From Flavobacteriaceae bacterium (GTDB lineage: Bacteria; Bacteroidota; Bacteroidia; Flavobacteriales; Flavobacteriaceae): DNA of 64,000 nt. Shown here in pieces: positions 1-8,180 of the stretch; the first letter of the stretch is position 1, and the number at the start of each line of letters is the position of its first letter. The stretch spans positions 1 to 64,000 of the forward strand of contig JAQWJJ010000001.1 in assembly GCA_029248405.1 (NCBI GenBank), read 5' to 3'. Below the pieces are notes generated by a model. The model made no database searches, was not told the DNA's origin, and saw only the letters and a program-made list of their open reading frames with translations. The position numbers were made by a program, and so were the translations under genes.

Positions 1-2556
1 CGCATCACAAACAACATAAGGAGCAACAAATCCTGGAACAGGAGGGGCGATCAAGAAAATAAAGAAGCTCTCGCTACTGTCAAAACAAGTTGGGTCACTC
101 CGGTTTTCTAGGCGCACAAAAATCTGAGTAGAGGCCCCTGAGGCAACATATGGCGTGGGTAAAGGATTTTGACCTAAATCTGCGTCGATTTGGGTGTCGT
201 GGTAAGTGATGAAATAGTTTCCTAAAAGCTGACCGTCTAATACTTGGCTATTGAATGTGACCGCCAAATCAATAGCCTCGTCGCCAGTGTTGTCTGTATC
301 ACATAGATTATAGTCCTCAACATCGCCAGAAACAGCTTGAGTGTATATTAGATCGAAATCATCTTCTACAAAACAAATCCCTTGCAAATCTTCAATACGA
401 ATGGTTATGGTTTCGAACTGGCCGGAGATGACATATGCTCCGGGATTGGCAATAGGTGAACCAACAGCATCAAAAAATGTAATGATGACATCGGCTGGAT
501 CTTGAGTCCCTAAAACAACAGGAATATTGACGTTCAGGTCAAAAATCCCGGGAGTTGTTCCATCAGCAGAACATTGAAAGAGATCTACCGCAGGCGATGC
601 TATGACAGGAGGTGTCGCCACTAACACGGCAAAACTCTGCGTTGTATCACTACAATCAGGATCAATATTACTGGTGAAACGAACAAAAATAATTTCAGAA
701 GGTATACTGACCAAATACGGAGAAGACAAGGCGCCAACACCATTATCAGCATCATTTTGGCTTGTATGGTAGGTAATTGTATAATCCGCTGCAGGTTGCC
801 CATTGAGCACTTGAGCATCAAACAATAATTCAAGTTGAATAGGTTCAGATCCGTTAAGGTCTTGATCACAAACCTCAAAATTAGTTACAGGTCCAGCAAT
901 CACTGTGGTATAGGTGATTTCAAATGTGGCCTCAGCGAAACACAAGCCGGTGGGTTCTTCTAATTTTATGGTGATGGTCTCGTTAGTCCCTGTGATGTTG
1001 TGCGCCGTTGGGTCTGCAATCAAAGCACCCCCACCGTCAAGATAAGTGACATTAAACTCTGTGGGATCCTGACCACCTATAGCGAGTGATTCATTTGCAG
1101 TCAAATCAAAAATTCCAAGTGTTGTGCCGTTGTTATTGCAGATGAACAAGTCATTAGGTGTCGTTTCGATAACCGGCTGAGGCAAAAATATGGCTTCAAA
1201 AAAGAAGACGTCTGGAGAATTGCTCACTTGGGATAGCGTAATGTCATCAATGGCTAAATCGTTGCCACATCCACCAGTCGCATTATTGATCAATACAAGC
1301 TGGATATTGGTGTTCGCTCCTGTATTAAATGAAATAAAATATTCTTGCCAATTTGGATCACCAGAATTTAGTATGTCTCCAGTAACCGTCTCCTGAATCA
1401 CTCCTCCCGACATGTTTTCGATGCGGAAACGAACATTGGCAGGCACACCACCTCCCGTACAGATCCCTGAATCAGTGTCGTAGGCTGAAGTGATGAATGC
1501 ACTGAACGTATAATCTGTATTGGGATCTAAAGTAATGGTCCGTCTGTAAAACTCACCAAGAGCAAAGGCCGCGTTAACGAACAGCATTCTGCCATTAGTA
1601 TCCCCCACTGTATGGTCTTGCATATTGGTATGCCATCCTGTGTTGACCCCTGTAGCTGTATTGGAAACAACAAACTCACCATCATTGATTTCCCCCCCGC
1701 CGAAACAGGTGTAGGTGGTCGTGGCTCCATTCAGATTACACGAAAGTCCCGTTCCAGTACCAAAGTCTTCTTCAAATTCACTTGCCGCAGCGAAAGCCAC
1801 CTCACAACGGTAACTTCCAGAAACCGTCACATCTAAAGTAGGATCCGTTTCATCTGGAACAAATGGAATGTAGAGGCCTGAGCCTGTTGGAGATTCATAG
1901 GTCCAGTTATAGCCTACTGCACCTGTTGTAGTCGCATCGAATGTTATGGTATCGCCCTCACATGCTGTTTCATTAGCCAAAATAGAACAATCCGTACTTC
2001 CTGCCCCACCTTGACCTGCATTGGTCTGCTCCAGCTTGATGAATCCTGCAGATGAATTATAGTTAGTAATGACCAAAACATAAATATCTCCGCTGTTCGC
2101 ACCGTTGATAGAAAAACTTTCTACAGGCAGAGCAGAATAGCTACAGGCTATTTCGTTGGCAGCCTGTAACTGGGAATAATCGCATAAATCTTCTCCTTGA
2201 GCAAATGGGCCCCAAGCAATAAAATCGACATCCAAGCCTGTTCCAGTAGGATTTCCATTGACATCAAAATTGGTGTTCTGGGTGATGGTAAAATCCAGGT
2301 CGCCCGCCTCATCAATTTGCAGATAAAACCATGCGGGATAAGGTTGTGTAAAGAGACACCCGTAGTCCGGACCAGCCTCGGCAGAGGTAACACAATCAGG
2401 ATCGACATTATTACAGTTGGCAAATATTAAAGCTTGATTTCCGGCACAGAAAGGCTCAATACTCTCGCAAGTACCACCTTGTGCCATACCTCGAAAAGAA
2501 AAGAGGAACGTGAACAGAAAAAATGTCCAAATACGTTTTCGGGTAGTTATTTTCAT
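1..2556 (-). CDS. Large secreted repeat protein, probable type IX secretion cargo (5' part, cut by window edge)
   Basis: The reading frame opens at ATG 2556 and stays open for 852 codons to the window edge, so the C-terminus is missing. A signal peptide (MKITTRKR, then a hydrophobic run ending at GMAQ) shows export. Next come a cysteine-containing N-terminal domain of about 170 residues, an Ig/PKD-like stretch ending SGSYRCEV, and a jelly-roll-like domain holding NTDYTFSAF and GNDLAIDDITLS. From about residue 460 it consists of tandem repeats of about 190 residues, with recurring motifs such as TYHxSQ or TYHDTQ, IFVR and CDxDxxG. This layout is typical of flavobacterial cell-surface proteins that end in a type B type IX sorting domain; that domain would lie outside the window, so this is inference. 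No enzymatic motif is seen. A role in adhesion is likely but unproven. Confidence 0.8.
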   Translation of the reverse strand, partial: MKITTRKRIWTFFLFTFLFSFRGMAQGGTCESIEPFCAGNQALIFANCNNVDPDCVTSAEAGPDYGCLFTQPYPAWFYLQIDEAGDLDFTITQNTNFDVNGNPTGTGLDVDFIAWGPFAQGEDLCDYSQLQAANEIACSYSALPVESFSINGANSGDIYVLVITNYNSSAGFIKLEQTNAGQGGAGSTDCSILANETACEGDTITFDATTTGAVGYNWTYESPTGSGLYIPFVPDETDPTLDVTVSGSYRCEVAFAAASEFEEDFGTGTGLSCNLNGATTTYTCFGGGEINDGEFVVSNTATGVNTGWHTNMQDHTVGDTNGRMLFVNAAFALGEFYRRTITLDPNTDYTFSAFITSAYDTDSGICTGGGVPANVRFRIENMSGGVIQETVTGDILNSGDPNWQEYFISFNTGANTNIQLVLINNATGGCGNDLAIDDITLSQVSNSPDVFFFEAIFLPQPVIETTPNDLFICNNNGTTLGIFDLTANESLAIGGQDPTEFNVTYLDGGGALIADPTAHNITGTNETITIKLEEPTGLCFAEATFEITYTTVIAGPVTNFEVCDQDLNGSEPIQLELLFDAQVLNGQPAADYTITYHTSQNDADNGVGALSSPYLVSIPSEIIFVRFTSNIDPDCSDTTQSFAVLVATPPVIASPAVDLFQCSADGTTPGIFDLNVNIPVVLGTQDPADVIITFFDAVGSPIANPGAYVISGQFETITIRIEDLQGICFVEDDFDLIYTQAVSGDVEDYNLCDTDNTGDEAIDLAVTFNSQVLDGQLLGNYFITYHDTQIDADLGQNPLPTPYVASGASTQIFVRLENRSDPTCFDSSESFFIFLIAPPVPGFVAPYVVCDA
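42..1177 (-). repeat. Two full ~565-570 bp tandem repeats inside the secreted repeat protein
   Basis: Two copies run about 1177-613 and 612-43, and a third starts at the edge. Each encodes about 190 residues beginning with PVIxxxPxxDLFxC (or the equivalent) and containing GTTxGIFDL, ETITIxxE, GxCFxE, CDxDxxG, TITYH and IFVRxxxxxDPxC. Each unit looks like two related half-units of about 95 residues. The copies are diverged, similar in protein rather than DNA, so the array is old. Confidence 0.7.
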
Positions 2557-2787
2557 AAGCTTAAAATACCAAGGTTGAAAAGTAAGAATTTTTTTGCGAA
2601 TAGGCCACAATAAACCGCCTTGTAATGGCCATTTTATTCATAAACATTTGAATCCTTTTATCCCTTCTCTTCTTACCGTTTTTCTATCAGATTACAGGCC
2701 ATCGTTTTAAATAATGATGATGATTGACCAGCTATTTTTATTGTTCATTATTATCATTATTGAACCATCAGGTTCTTTAAGATTCTT

Positions 2788-2795
2788 TATTTTTG
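2788..2795 (+). promoter_or_regulatory. Probable -7 promoter element (TATTTTTG) of the NifU-type gene
   Basis: It matches the Bacteroidota consensus TAnnTTTG. A TTG at 2760-2762 is 25 nt upstream, slightly beyond the usual 17-23. It lies 30 nt before the ATG at 2825 and inside the longer in-frame ORF starting at 2714, so it argues that the downstream ATG is the true start. Confidence 0.5.
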
Positions 2796-2824
2796 TAGCA
2801 AAATTTTTTCTCAACATACCCGCC

Positions 2825-3736
2825 ATGAAGGACCGTATTAATATTTCTATCAAACCCACAAAACAACCTGCTATCGTTAAATTTCAAGCAGATGCTTTCA
2901 TTGTCCATGGCGAAAGCTACGAATTCGGCAATATCGATCAGGCCAAGCCAAGTCCACTGGCTCAGGAACTTTTCTATCTTCCTTTTGTCAAAACGATTTA
3001 TTTAGCACAAAATTTTATTGCGATCGAAAAATTTGATATTGTGGCATGGGAAGACGTGCAAAATGAAGTCGCTCAATCTATCGAAAATTATCTCAATAGC
3101 GGCAAGCCGGTAGTGACAGAAGAAGCCCCTAAATCAAAAACTCCCGTAACTGTTTACGCCGAAAGCACCCCTAATCCAGAAACCGTTAAGTTCGTCGCCA
3201 ACAGGTCTTTGGTGACACGAAGATTCGAATATACTTCATCATCGGCTGCCAAAGAGGCTCCGCTCGTTGCCGCTTTATTTGAATTAGGCTATGTCAAAGA
3301 AGTATTTTTAAGTCAAAATTACATCTCTATCACCAAAATAGCATCGGAAAGCTGGGATGCCATCATGCATCCAGTGAAAGACTTTATCGCAGAATACCTA
3401 TTGAATGGTGGCCAGATTCTGACAGATGCCGCCCTTAAAGAGGGCCAAAATGACGGTAGTGAGCAAAATCAACAGCCCCAAAACAACCCTAAAACCGATC
3501 AAGAAAAAGAGATTGTGGCCATTTTAGAAGAGTTCGTCACTCCTGCTGTAGCAGGTGATGGCGGATATATTGCCTTTGACTCTTTCGATCCAGAGTCCAA
3601 AACACTTCGTGTTTTGCTTCAAGGGGCTTGTAGCGGCTGCCCCTCGTCTACTGTTACGCTAAAAAATGGCATCCAAACGATGCTCAAGGAGATGACTCAA
3701 GGCCGCGTTGCAATAGTTGAAGCCATTAATGGCTAA
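2825..3736 (+). CDS. NifU/NfuA-family iron-sulfur cluster scaffold protein
   Basis: This cytoplasmic protein should carry a nascent Fe-S cluster and pass it to apo-proteins. The C-terminal NifU domain (about residues 225-303) has the signature QGACSGCPSS, whose CxxC binds the cluster as a dimer. Before it are two Nfu N-terminal-type domains in tandem (about residues 5-90 and 110-195); the second contains STPNPETVKFV, the first the related form KQPAIVKFQ. A Gln/Asn-rich linker joins them to the scaffold domain. The duplicated N-domain is, as I recall, common in Bacteroidota. I chose ATG 2825 (303 residues) rather than the ATG at 2714, because the 37 extra residues are a low-complexity Ile/Phe run lying over the promoter. 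Confidence 0.88.
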   Translation: MKDRINISIKPTKQPAIVKFQADAFIVHGESYEFGNIDQAKPSPLAQELFYLPFVKTIYLAQNFIAIEKFDIVAWEDVQNEVAQSIENYLNSGKPVVTEEAPKSKTPVTVYAESTPNPETVKFVANRSLVTRRFEYTSSSAAKEAPLVAALFELGYVKEVFLSQNYISITKIASESWDAIMHPVKDFIAEYLLNGGQILTDAALKEGQNDGSEQNQQPQNNPKTDQEKEIVAILEEFVTPAVAGDGGYIAFDSFDPESKTLRVLLQGACSGCPSSTVTLKNGIQTMLKEMTQGRVAIVEAING

Positions 3737-3761
3737 TGCCATGACCTCCTTTATACTCTGT

Positions 3762-3779
3762 GCAGTAGCGCTGCTTTTT
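3762..3779 (+). terminator. Weak candidate terminator after the NifU-type gene
   Basis: GCAG and CTGC can pair around a 5-nt loop, followed by T5 (3775-3779), 26 nt after the stop codon. The stem has only four base pairs, so this is a weak call. Confidence 0.25.
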
Positions 3780-3881
3780 CGGTCATTATCTGATCGAGCC
3801 GTTGCACACTCTTATGCCTAACGCCAGAACTTTATGCATAACTTTCATGATTATTTAACATCCATTTTTCTGAGCCTTTCT

Positions 3882-3889
3882 TATATTCG
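3882..3889 (+). promoter_or_regulatory. Candidate variant -7 element (TATATTCG) before the secreted protein gene
   Basis: TATATTCG differs from TAnnTTTG at one position and lies 30 nt before ATG 3919. There is no TTG at the usual upstream distance. The flank ATTCGCAAC also occurs at 51887-51895, again ahead of a gene for an envelope protein. Confidence 0.3.
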
Positions 3890-3918
3890 CAACGTAAAAA
3901 AAATTTAACGAATTGATT

Positions 3919-4632
3919 ATGTCTAGAATCCTATTGCTGTTTTGTTTTATTATGCCTAGCCTTGTTTTAAGCCAAGCCGTTCGACCAGCCGGAACCATGT
4001 CTACCACTATGAGGAATGGAGCGCAGGTGAATATGCTCGGTGTTGCCCCTGGAGGACGACTTGTAACCGAAGAGAACACCAAAGGATCTCCTTTCCTTAA
4101 CGAAGATTTTGTTCCGGGCTCGTTATACCTCGGAGAAGAATTGGCGGTGGCTAAAATCTATCTAAAATACAATGCGCACAAAGACTACTTTTTGGCCAAA
4201 ATTGACCCGTTACATGGTGACGAAGAGGCTCAAGGCGTGACCAAAACACTTAATATGAAGGTCAAAATGAACAATGATCTTTATGTGGCCCTGCCTAATG
4301 CAGAAAACCGCTACGATATTCAATACTACCAGGTCATTATTGAAGGAGCCCAGATGAGTCTGCTCAAGAAAAACACCAAGCTCTTTAAGGAAGGTTATCG
4401 CGCCACAACTCACTTGACTCGCGATGTCCCATCAACTTATAGCGACCGTGCTATTTATTATCTGCGAGACACAGAAGGTAATTTCTTTGAAATCCCTAAA
4501 TCGAGCAAAAAGACTTATGCCCTTTTCAAAAACCACATTAAGGAAGTGGCGGCAACGGCCAAAAAATATAAGCTTAATACAAAGAATGAGGCAGACTTGG
4601 CGCGTCTGGTAAGCTATTACAACCGCCTGTAA
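3919..4632 (+). CDS. Secreted protein of unknown function
   Basis: The 237-residue product starts with a clear signal peptide (MSRILLLFCFIMPSLVLS, cut before QAVRPAG), so it is probably periplasmic. The mature part is mixed alpha/beta and ends in a lysine-rich helical stretch (about residues 195-225) and YYNRL. I recognise no domain, metal-binding motif or catalytic signature. Flavobacteria often carry single genes of this size with no assigned role. An in-frame TTG at 3913 would add two residues; ATG 3919 is preferred because the n-region MSR is then normal. It stands alone between the NifU-type gene and the convergent tsaB, with a possible promoter 30 nt upstream. Confidence 0.65.
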   Translation: MSRILLLFCFIMPSLVLSQAVRPAGTMSTTMRNGAQVNMLGVAPGGRLVTEENTKGSPFLNEDFVPGSLYLGEELAVAKIYLKYNAHKDYFLAKIDPLHGDEEAQGVTKTLNMKVKMNNDLYVALPNAENRYDIQYYQVIIEGAQMSLLKKNTKLFKEGYRATTHLTRDVPSTYSDRAIYYLRDTEGNFFEIPKSSKKTYALFKNHIKEVAATAKKYKLNTKNEADLARLVSYYNRL

Positions 4633-4711
4633 CTTGATCAAGCAGTGTATTTCACCTCTCCCAGAAAACATGCCCAGTTGTTTCTGAGGATCGGGCTAGT
4701 GGCATCAGAAT

Positions 4712-4742
4712 TTATTTGAAAGACTTGAAGTCTTTCAAATAA
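4712..4742. terminator. Perfect 15-bp inverted repeat overlapping the 3' end of tsaB
   Basis: The left arm (4712-4726) and right arm (4728-4742) are exact complements around one central base. The structure contains the last ten codons of tsaB including its stop. It lies between two convergent genes, so it probably ends transcription from both sides, although neither flank has a long U-tract. Confidence 0.5.
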
Positions 4743-5374
4743 TACGGCTCAAAATAAGCCAAGTCCTCAAAAACTTTGTGGTCAAAACTGATTTGTGCAA
4801 GAGCACACATGTGTTGCGCAGAGGGAAGTAATTTCGGTTGAAACCGTGCATTAGGGTGGTCACAAATTGCTGACCATTTTTCGGCACCACTACCACAGAA
4901 CAAGACAGTCCCTTCTGCGAGTGCAGCAGAAAAACTCTCGTCTTCTAAAATCTCTGCCTGAGTCGTGCGTAATTGATTTTTATCTGAATCATAAATTCCA
5001 GCATAAACTTCCATACGTCGTGCATCGAGCATCGGAACAATTCTTTCGACTTTTTGGTCCACAGCGTCTACCATGATGTCTAGTGTCGGCAGGGCAATTA
5101 ATGGCAAGTCCAAAGCATAACAAAGACCCTTTGCTGCTGAAACACCAATACGAAGTCCCGTATACGACCCAGGGCCCTTGCTCACCGCAATGGCATCGAT
5201 TTGTTTCCATGACCGACCAGCCTCCAGCAATACTTTTTCGATAAATGCATGCAACTGTTCTCCGTGAGAATAGCCTTGAGTCGCATCTTCGACAAGGTGG
5301 AGAAGTTTGCCGTTTTGGGCTATAGCAACCGAGCAATTGGTCGTAGCGCTCTCGATACACAAGATAAAAGCCAT
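4712..5374 (-). CDS. tsaB: tRNA threonylcarbamoyladenosine biosynthesis protein TsaB
   Basis: TsaB is the inactive, ASKHA-fold partner of TsaD in the complex that places threonylcarbamoyl on A37 of tRNAs reading ANN codons. The 220-residue length fits the family. Diagnostic stretches are the N-terminal LCIESATTNCSVAI, HGEQLHAFIEKVLLEAG, and SKGPGSYTGLRIGVSAAKGL near residues 64-85. It is the last gene of the minus-strand run that begins with the ABC efflux genes, starting 10 nt after the upstream adaptor gene's stop codon. Co-transcription with efflux genes is probably convenience, not a functional link. The final ten codons form half of a perfect inverted repeat that also contains the stop. 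Confidence 0.93.
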   Translation of the reverse strand: MAFILCIESATTNCSVAIAQNGKLLHLVEDATQGYSHGEQLHAFIEKVLLEAGRSWKQIDAIAVSKGPGSYTGLRIGVSAAKGLCYALDLPLIALPTLDIMVDAVDQKVERIVPMLDARRMEVYAGIYDSDKNQLRTTQAEILEDESFSAALAEGTVLFCGSGAEKWSAICDHPNARFQPKLLPSAQHMCALAQISFDHKVFEDLAYFEPYYLKDFKSFK

Positions 5375-5384
5375 GTCTGATCTA

Positions 5385-6653
5385 TTAGCCCTCTGATTCA
5401 GTCGCCCCCTCTATGGCGACCTTATCACCGATATCAAGGAGTTTAGTGACGACATTGTAAGGCCCCGTAATGACCTGATCTTTCTCAGAGAGACCCGAAA
5501 CGACCTCAATGCGACTGTCATCTTGAATACCAGTTTTGATGATTCTCAGCTCGGCCTTCCCATCGACCATAACAAAGACGCATTCGAATTTCTCATCGTT
5601 AGCCTCTTGGGTCTTGGGTGCTGCACCAATTTTTTTTGGCAAAGTATCTGATTTGATCACCACTGCACTAATTGGAATCGCTACCACATTCATGCTTTTT
5701 TCGGTTTGAATTTCTACGGTAGCCGTCATCCCTGGACGAAATGGAGAATAAGTCTCTGGTTTTCCTTGAGTGAGGTCTGCATAAGACTCCGCCAAAATGC
5801 GCACCTTAACTTTGAAATTCGTGACTTGATCTACAGAAAGCGTTGATTCTGCAGAATTAGCAATTTCGGTCACAATGCCTTTAAAGGTGCGTTTGAGATA
5901 GGCATCTACCTCAACTACCACAGTATCACCAATAGAAACCTTAACAATATCATTTTCATTGACATCAACCTCAACTTCCATATTGGCCAAGTTGGCGACA
6001 CGCAATATTTCTGTCCCCGCCATTTGTGCTGTTCCAACCACGCGCTCACCCAATTCAACAGAGAGCTTTGAAATCGTTCCTGACATCGGCGCAAAAATAG
6101 ATGTTCTATTGAGATTGTCACGACCCTGCTTCACATTAGACTTGGCACTTTCAACCGTGTAAAAGGCCGAAGATCGGGATGCTAAAGCCACTTCGTAATC
6201 TGCTACTGCCCTGTCCCATTCACTTTTTGAGATGACTCCCTTATCAAATAAGGTCGCATTGCGCTCATAATTATTGAGGGCATTCTTGAGAGAGGCTTCG
6301 GCTTGAGCCAAACCAGCCTTAGCATTTTGGAGTCCCGCCTGAGCCTGAGTTAATGCCGACTGAATCAAATCAGGATTAATCTTCACTAATAAATCACCTT
6401 TTTGCACTTGGTCTCCCTCGTTGATGGGCAGCTCTATTATTTCTCCTGAAACCTCAGACGACAACATTACTTCAATTTCAGGTTGGATCTTTCCAGTGGC
6501 TGCTACCGATTGGGTGATGTCCCGCAGTAGGACCTCCTCGACAGCAACATTTCGAATATTCTGGTCCTTACCAAACATCTTTTTACCAATCACTAAGGCC
6601 AAGATCAAGACAACACTCCCTGAAATGATCCAAATACGTTTATTTGATTTCAT
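5385..6653 (-). CDS. Efflux periplasmic adaptor (HlyD/MacA family), second copy in operon
   Basis: This membrane-fusion protein should bridge an inner-membrane ABC exporter to an outer-membrane TolC channel. One N-terminal membrane helix (IWIISGSVVLILALVIG) is followed by a barrel-sandwich half (EIIELPINEGDQVQKGDLL, about residues 70-92), a coiled-coil hairpin rich in Ala/Gln (about 95-175), the second lipoyl half (SIFAPMSGTISKLSVELGERV) and beta-barrel and membrane-proximal domains. The length, 422 residues, is typical of MacA-like adaptors. It lies 3 nt after the TolC-family gene. A first adaptor of the same family sits at the other side of that gene, so this operon has two. Substrate unknown. 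Confidence 0.87.
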   Translation of the reverse strand: MKSNKRIWIISGSVVLILALVIGKKMFGKDQNIRNVAVEEVLLRDITQSVAATGKIQPEIEVMLSSEVSGEIIELPINEGDQVQKGDLLVKINPDLIQSALTQAQAGLQNAKAGLAQAEASLKNALNNYERNATLFDKGVISKSEWDRAVADYEVALASRSSAFYTVESAKSNVKQGRDNLNRTSIFAPMSGTISKLSVELGERVVGTAQMAGTEILRVANLANMEVEVDVNENDIVKVSIGDTVVVEVDAYLKRTFKGIVTEIANSAESTLSVDQVTNFKVKVRILAESYADLTQGKPETYSPFRPGMTATVEIQTEKSMNVVAIPISAVVIKSDTLPKKIGAAPKTQEANDEKFECVFVMVDGKAELRIIKTGIQDDSRIEVVSGLSEKDQVITGPYNVVTKLLDIGDKVAIEGATESEG

Positions 6654-6656
6654 AAT

Positions 6657-8111
6657 TTAAAATTTTAATTCCGCTGCGGGTATGCCAAAATACAACTCTA
6701 AAACTTTAAGTTTAAAGATATAATCATATTTGGCTCGATTCAAATCAATAATAGCATTATCGTATCTTGTTTTGGATTGACTAAAATCGAACGCATTGAT
6801 CAATCCCACATCATACCGTTGCTGGGCATAATTGAAGGCTAACTCTTGAGAATTACTTGCCTTTTCGGCTGCCTCATAAGATTTTAAAGCACCTTTTGCA
6901 TCTACCATCGCCTGATAAACTGTGCTCTCAAGATCCATTTTTGCCTGCTCCAACATCAGCTCACGATTCAATAAATTGATCTTGCTTCTCTTAACGCTAT
7001 TGCGTGTGGCATTGCCATTAAAAATGGGAATATTCATTTGTACCCCATAGGACACCCCGTCATTGAGGTACAACTGCTCTTCAAAAGGTTTTGCAGGAAT
7101 TTCCTGAAGGCCGATAATATTAGGTGAAAATCCGTATACCGCAGCCCCACTACTGTCGACAAAACCTATAGGGTCTGTGGTACTGACAAAAGGAGTCTCT
7201 GGATCCAATATGGTTTCGACACCACTAAATCGATCCGACTCTCTAGTATTGTAGTTCACATAAGCCCCCAGGCTAGGCAAGTAAGACGATCGCGCTATTT
7301 GAACATCTTTTTGGGCTAATGCTACGTTCATTTCAGCAATACGCACCTCGTTGCGGTTTTCTTCTGCAGCTGTAATCAATTCCGCGGCACTTTTATTGAG
7401 TATGCCCGTGTCAATAATTTCATAACCCTGGTCTTCAATATCAAATGTTTCGTAATCGCGAATCAGCAACAATTGTGCAAGATTGATCAACGACAGCTGT
7501 ACGCCATTCTCTGCAGTAACCAGATTCTGTTTTTCGGAGGCATCTGCTGCACGGATTTCTAGTAAGTCTCCCTGCGGCAAAACCCCAGCCTCAACCAAAT
7601 CTTCTGTGCGCGTGATTTGGTCCATCGTGACCTGATTTTGTGCCTTAAGCACGGCCACATTAGCCTTATTGGTCAACACCTGCAGAAATGCATTCGCCAC
7701 AAAAAGGGAAATATCGTCTTGCATTTTGTCTAAACCATATTGTGCCGAAAGTGTATTGAGTTTAGCCCTTTGTAAGCTCCGCAAATTCCGTAAGCCCTGA
7801 AAAAGATTCATGCTCGCCGTGACACTGTAAGAAGAGTTTCTCGAGATCTGATTCTCTAAGACACCCGTTGTGATGTTTTGTGTCAGACCCGTATTCCAGC
7901 TATTAGACATTGAGCCATTGAGGCTTGGCAAATACGCACCGATGGCATCCGACTGGTCAATTTTGGCCAGCTCCTGATCTAAAGCACTTTGCTTGAGCGA
8001 AATATTATTGTTCAAGGCATAAGCCACGCACTCTTTTAGGGTCCATTTTTTAGTTTGCGCTTGGCCATTTAAAAATGCACCAAGGAAGAAAAGAATAACT
8101 ATATATCTCAT
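6657..8111 (-). CDS. TolC-family outer-membrane efflux protein
   Basis: The product forms a trimeric outer-membrane channel with a periplasmic alpha-helical tunnel. A signal peptide (MRYIVILFFLGAFLNGQAQ) precedes a mature protein made of two homologous OEP halves: WTLKECVAYALNNNISLKQ near the N-terminus begins the first, and the second contains the conserved FNGNATRNSVKRSKINL and the late AFNYAQQRYDVGLINAFDF. At 484 residues it has normal length. I start at ATG 8111, since the longer form from 8138 would add nine residues ahead of the signal peptide. It lies between two adaptor genes. Confidence 0.88.
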   Translation of the reverse strand: MRYIVILFFLGAFLNGQAQTKKWTLKECVAYALNNNISLKQSALDQELAKIDQSDAIGAYLPSLNGSMSNSWNTGLTQNITTGVLENQISRNSSYSVTASMNLFQGLRNLRSLQRAKLNTLSAQYGLDKMQDDISLFVANAFLQVLTNKANVAVLKAQNQVTMDQITRTEDLVEAGVLPQGDLLEIRAADASEKQNLVTAENGVQLSLINLAQLLLIRDYETFDIEDQGYEIIDTGILNKSAAELITAAEENRNEVRIAEMNVALAQKDVQIARSSYLPSLGAYVNYNTRESDRFSGVETILDPETPFVSTTDPIGFVDSSGAAVYGFSPNIIGLQEIPAKPFEEQLYLNDGVSYGVQMNIPIFNGNATRNSVKRSKINLLNRELMLEQAKMDLESTVYQAMVDAKGALKSYEAAEKASNSQELAFNYAQQRYDVGLINAFDFSQSKTRYDNAIIDLNRAKYDYIFKLKVLELYFGIPAAELKF

Positions 8112-8180
8112 AATTTCATTAATTGACCCGAAGATCATTTTATATTCAATTCATTACAAAGGTAATGCAACCAAATTAGA

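Noticed and set aside
2714-2824. N-terminal extension of the NifU-type protein from ATG 2714
   Set aside because: The 37 residues are a low-complexity Ile/Phe run and include a promoter -7 element; ATG 2825 gives the normal protein start.
3721-3734. 14-bp palindrome AGCCATTAATGGCT at the end of the NifU-type gene as operator
   Set aside because: It codes the last residues and the stop, and nothing links it to a regulator; mentioned only as a parallel to the tsaB hairpin.
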